A stretch of DNA of 7,096 nucleotides from Deltaproteobacteria bacterium (GTDB taxonomy: Bacteria > Desulfobacterota > Desulfofervidia > Desulfofervidales > DG-60). Of the stretch, positions 3,855 to 7,096 are shown one piece after another; within the stretch, counting starts at the first letter, position 1, and each line of letters opens with the position of its first letter. The stretch spans positions 1-7,096 of the forward strand of contig JAGGTC010000172.1 of assembly GCA_021163945.1 (NCBI GenBank), read 5' to 3'. Below the pieces are notes generated by a model. It was not told the DNA's origin and searched no databases. It was given only the letters and a program-made list of their open reading frames with translations. The position numbers were made by a program, and so were the translations under genes.

Positions 3855-6800
3855 GGGACTTATCCCAAATAGAACGTGAATTCATGGAATACGAAAGAAA
3901 AATCCAGCGATTAAAACAGCTTGAGAGAGAACTGATTTCTTTAGACACAAAAGGCTTCGAGAACGAAGTTCTTGCAATAAAGTCAAAAATAAAAGACCCT
4001 GATAGTGTAAATCAGGTAGAAAGAAAAATCTCAGAACTAAAGCAGAAGATAGAAGCAAGAGAGCGTAGAAGGAAAGAAGCTGTAAGGGTTATTGACGATG
4101 CAAAATCCGCCATACAAAAAGCGAAAGGCTTAAATTTACCCATTAAAGATGCAGAAAGACTGTTGAACGAAGCAAAATCTTTGCTCGCCAGAGGTAATTA
4201 TGCCACTGCAATTGAACGCGCTAATAGGAGTAAACGTACTGCAGAAGCAGAAATGGATAAGAGGTTCAAACACCTGCGTGAAGAGGCGTTAAACGCAATC
4301 GGTAGCGCTCAATCAACATTACAAAACGCGAAGAAACTCAGCATAAATACAAAGAATGAAGAGGAGAAGTTGAATAACGCAAAACTTAAACTTGATGAAA
4401 AGGATTTCTCAAATGCAGCGAAACTTGCGAATGAATGTAGAGATAGCTTAAACTTGAAAATAAGAGACTATAAACAAGCAGCAGAAAGAAGTGCAAAACA
4501 ATTCCTTGAGTTCGCATATTCTAAGATAAAGGAAGCAGAGGAACTCGGAATAGCTGTGTCAGATGCTAAGGATTTACATAAAAAGGCAATATTGGAATTT
4601 GACAATAGAGAATACGAAAAAGCGATAGAATACGCAGAAAAGTGCAAGAAAGCAGCGGAAGATGAAATAAGAAAATATAACCATGCGAAGGAGCAGATAG
4701 AAGCATCAAAAGACATTGTAAAGAGCATTAAAAAACTGATTTCTATTCCAAAAGCAGAAGAGCTGATAGAAAAAGCAGAATCCGCACTGAAAGTTGGCAA
4801 TTACAATAGCGCTGTGAAATTTGCAAAAGAAGCTGAAGGAGAAGCTCTGAGAGTGAAGAAAGATTATGAAAACTACAAAGAAACATCCGAATTCATTTCT
4901 TCAATTGAATCTGAAATAGATGAAATCAGAAGCTCAGGTGTTAAAATAACAAAATCCAATGAGCTAATAGAACATGCAAAATCTGAACTGAACAGGAACA
5001 ATTTTGAAATAGCGAAGGAATTAGCAAATAAGGCTAAAAAAATAGCAACTGAGAGAAAGTCAGAATACGAATCTGCATTTAAATCAATCTCTGAAGCAGA
5101 AAGAATTCTGAATGAAACAAAAAATAAAGGCGTGGCAATTCCAACAGTTTTACTAACAAAATCAAAACAAGCGTTTGATGATGGAGATTACGAAGAATCG
5201 ATAAGATTAGCGGAAGAATTGAAGAACCTCGTAAATAATACGGAGATAAAATACGAAGAGGCAAGAGACTGGATGAAGAAAGCAGAACTTGCAATAGAAA
5301 ATGCAAAGGAGTTTGGTTGTTGCGATATTTCCGAAGCTGAAGAACTATTAAACAAAGCGAGAAAGAGATTTGAGGAGGGGAATTACGCTCAAGCTATTTC
5401 TGATGCCCGTAAGAGTGAAGAAATCGCAAGGGAAATAAAAGAAGAATCAAAGCCAGAAATAGAAGTGGTCTTACCCGAAAAGACATTTAAGCCCAATTAC
5501 TGGAAGACAGTGAATTTAATCGTGAGGAACAAAGGTAACGCGCATGCAAAAGCAGTAAAAGTAGAATTCTCAAAAGAGGTTGAGGTAAAGGGTTTGAAGG
5601 AATTAAACGTTAATTCTGGAGAGGAAGAGAAATTAAGCATCATATTGAAGCCAAATGAACTGGGTGATGTCCCTTTAGAGATAAAGACAACTTATAAAGA
5701 CGCTGATGGTAAAGAATACAGTGCAGAGAATCTCTTCATGCTGAATGTTACTGAAAAGCCAGCGGAGGAGAAAAAGGAAGAAGAGCGAAGGAGAGAAAGG
5801 AAAGCACATGCTTTCTTCCCTGCCGAACTTGAGGCTTTTTACCGCGATATAGAATACATAGGCGAAGGCGGATTTGCGAGGATATTCAAAGCTGTTCGTA
5901 TTAAGGATGGCAAGGAAGTGGCAGTGAAAATACCGATAAGTTTAGACCCGGAGACAGGCAAAGCGTTCACAAAAGAAATATCCAACTGGAATTTGCTCGG
6001 GCATGAGAACATCGTCGAGCTATATGATGTGAACATACTTCCGATACCATATCTTGAGATGGAGCTCTGTGACAATAGCCTGGAGGAAGTGCCCAAACCG
6101 ATGGAAGTGGAAGAAGCAGCTTCGATAATTTTTGACCTCGCTAAGGGTTTGAAGCACGCACACGGCAAAGGAATAATCCACCGCGACCTGAAACCCCCAA
6201 ACATACTTTTCAAGCACGGAAAAGTTAAGATTTCTGATTGGGGTCTGAGTAAATTGAAAGCGGGCAGTAAAAGCTCCTCCATTACCGCTTTCTCGCCACT
6301 ATATGCAGCACCGGAGCATCTCTCTAAGTCAAAATTTGGGAAGACAGACGAAAGAACCGATATTTATCAGCTCGGTATCGTATTTTATGAGCTTGTGACA
6401 GGTAAGTTGCCATTTGAAGGCGAGGATGTTGCCGGGATTTCTTTTTCGATAATAAGCGAACAGCCAGTTCTACCGTCTGAAATCAACCCGAAATCGAGAG
6501 AAATTGAGCATATAATCATGAAATGCATAGCAAAACGTAAAGAGGAGCGGTATCAAAGCGTGGATGAACTTATTGAGGACCTGGCTGTTTATCTGAAGGA
6601 AGAATATAAAAAATCGCGAGACTTCAGGAAATCCGCTTTCTTCCTCTATGAACTGCTTTTACAGAGTGTAGAGCGTGGAGATACCGTGGAGGCTGTTGGA
6701 TGGGCAACTGAAGGATTGCTCAATTATCCAAAGAGGAAGTATTCGGAGAAGGAAGTGCAGATGCTTAAAAACGCAGTCAAAGTGCTTATGGACATCAAGA

Positions 6801-7042
6801 GAAATTACTGTAGCGAAAGTGCAAAAGTAGAGGATGTGAACAGGAAATACGATGAATTGAAGGATAATCTGTTTGGAGATTTTGTAGAGGAGATAGAGAG
6901 GGATAAAGACCTGGGGATGGTCATAAGAGAGATGAATGCGGAGTTGAGAGAGGATGAGAGATTGGAGGATAAGCATGTGAAAAATCTTGAATATTTCTGT
7001 GTTAAGTTTGTAAAGAGGTGGATAGCGAGGTTCTTGAGGTAA
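3851..7042 (+). CDS. Hanks-type Ser/Thr protein kinase with seven helical repeats and a CARDB-like domain
   Basis: This 1063-residue protein has no signal or membrane span and is predicted cytoplasmic; it should transfer phosphate from ATP to Ser/Thr. Residues 1-74 form a charged coiled coil. Seven helical repeats follow at about 75-135, 142-202, 216-272, 277-337, 342-402, 407-462 and 467-529, of the type found in the membrane proteins upstream. A beta-sandwich like CARDB/NEW3 domains lies at about 535-633 (N-L-I-V-R-N-K-G-N-A core). The kinase domain at about 664-917 is complete: G-E-G-G-F-A loop (671-676), Lys693, Glu709, H-R-D-L-K-P-P-N (777-784; Asp779, Asn784), D-W-G at 796-798 in place of D-F-G, A-P-E (820-822), D-x-x-x-x-G (837-842) and Arg900. 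An Arg precedes the catalytic Asp and the activation segment is Ser-rich, so control by phosphorylation is likely. Residues 918-1063 are helical and resemble the gene end at 3-92. Substrates unknown. Confidence 0.93.
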   Translation: MRDLSQIEREFMEYERKIQRLKQLERELISLDTKGFENEVLAIKSKIKDPDSVNQVERKISELKQKIEARERRRKEAVRVIDDAKSAIQKAKGLNLPIKDAERLLNEAKSLLARGNYATAIERANRSKRTAEAEMDKRFKHLREEALNAIGSAQSTLQNAKKLSINTKNEEEKLNNAKLKLDEKDFSNAAKLANECRDSLNLKIRDYKQAAERSAKQFLEFAYSKIKEAEELGIAVSDAKDLHKKAILEFDNREYEKAIEYAEKCKKAAEDEIRKYNHAKEQIEASKDIVKSIKKLISIPKAEELIEKAESALKVGNYNSAVKFAKEAEGEALRVKKDYENYKETSEFISSIESEIDEIRSSGVKITKSNELIEHAKSELNRNNFEIAKELANKAKKIATERKSEYESAFKSISEAERILNETKNKGVAIPTVLLTKSKQAFDDGDYEESIRLAEELKNLVNNTEIKYEEARDWMKKAELAIENAKEFGCCDISEAEELLNKARKRFEEGNYAQAISDARKSEEIAREIKEESKPEIEVVLPEKTFKPNYWKTVNLIVRNKGNAHAKAVKVEFSKEVEVKGLKELNVNSGEEEKLSIILKPNELGDVPLEIKTTYKDADGKEYSAENLFMLNVTEKPAEEKKEEERRRERKAHAFFPAELEAFYRDIEYIGEGGFARIFKAVRIKDGKEVAVKIPISLDPETGKAFTKEISNWNLLGHENIVELYDVNILPIPYLEMELCDNSLEEVPKPMEVEEAASIIFDLAKGLKHAHGKGIIHRDLKPPNILFKHGKVKISDWGLSKLKAGSKSSSITAFSPLYAAPEHLSKSKFGKTDERTDIYQLGIVFYELVTGKLPFEGEDVAGISFSIISEQPVLPSEINPKSREIEHIIMKCIAKRKEERYQSVDELIEDLAVYLKEEYKKSRDFRKSAFFLYELLLQSVERGDTVEAVGWATEGLLNYPKRKYSEKEVQMLKNAVKVLMDIKRNYCSESAKVEDVNRKYDELKDNLFGDFVEEIERDKDLGMVIREMNAELREDERLEDKHVKNLEYFCVKFVKRWIARFLR

Positions 7043-7046
7043 TGAA

Positions 7047-7096
7047 ATGCGCATGGAGGAGATACGGAAGATGCTGTATGAAAAGAGCTCCAATTT
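7047..7096 (+). CDS. Probable start of the next operon gene (3'-truncated)
   Basis: An ATG at 7047, five bases after the kinase stop, opens a frame to the end of the window, beginning M-R-M-E-E-I-R-K-M-L-Y-E-K. GAGGT at 7036-7040 is spaced 6 bases before it. A second in-frame ATG at 7053 could also serve. Another frame starts at 7042, overlapping the stop, but its peptide is rich in Cys, Trp and Arg and looks non-coding. About 16 codons are too few to assign a family. Confidence 0.45.
   Translation, partial: MRMEEIRKMLYEKSSN

Noticed and set aside
4468..4800. Open frames on the minus strand (this and others across the window)
   Set aside because: They are antisense shadows of the purine-rich coiled-coil and kinase genes, giving Ser/Leu/Phe-rich peptides with no domain or start signals.
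5800..6600. Somewhat higher GC in the kinase domain as a sign of transfer
   Set aside because: By eye the difference from the repeat region is only a few percent and fits amino-acid composition (fewer Lys, Glu and Asn codons).

Overview
The window looks archaeal, most likely from a methanogen- or ANME-type euryarchaeote. This rests on AT-rich DNA with AGA/AGG as the main arginine codons, purine-rich Shine-Dalgarno sites, ATGA stop/start overlaps at every internal junction, a T-rich/TATA-like block rather than a -35/-10 promoter, and long helical-repeat proteins fused to Hanks-type kinases. The lineage is an inference from style, not from a marker gene. Everything lies on the + strand.

Layout: (1) 3-92 is the last 29 codons of a gene whose C-terminus resembles that of the kinase at the other end of the window. 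(2) 93-199 is a short intergenic stretch with a T-rich block that may be a promoter, the upstream gene's terminator, or both. (3) 200-565 encodes a small soluble TPR protein. (4) 562-1777 encodes a secreted/membrane beta-propeller protein, broken by a one-base excess in a run of eight T (918-925). (5) 1774-3108 encodes an intact relative with fewer propeller blades and three helical repeats. (6) 3105-3854 encodes a protein with about six membrane spans. (7) 3851-7042 encodes a 1063-residue Ser/Thr protein kinase with seven helical repeats, a beta-sandwich domain and a complete catalytic domain. (8) 7047-7096 is probably the start of another gene.

The genes from 200 to 7042 form one tightly coupled operon. 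The four proteins before the kinase share a C-terminal tail (consensus K-x-E-Q-[WY]-x-R-E-G-Y, then a Leu-rich end). The three membrane proteins also share an almost identical N-terminal leader, although their middles differ completely. In every predicted topology the tail lies in the cytoplasm. The same roughly 60-residue helical repeat occurs once and three times in the predicted outside parts of the two propeller proteins, and seven times in the kinase. My working model, which is inference, is a membrane sensing system: interchangeable outside or membrane modules report through a common cytoplasmic tail to a shared partner, plausibly the kinase, with the TPR protein as a soluble tail-bearing adaptor. 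The tail's last codons also encode the ribosome-binding site of the next gene, so the modules are joined at both the protein and the translation level.
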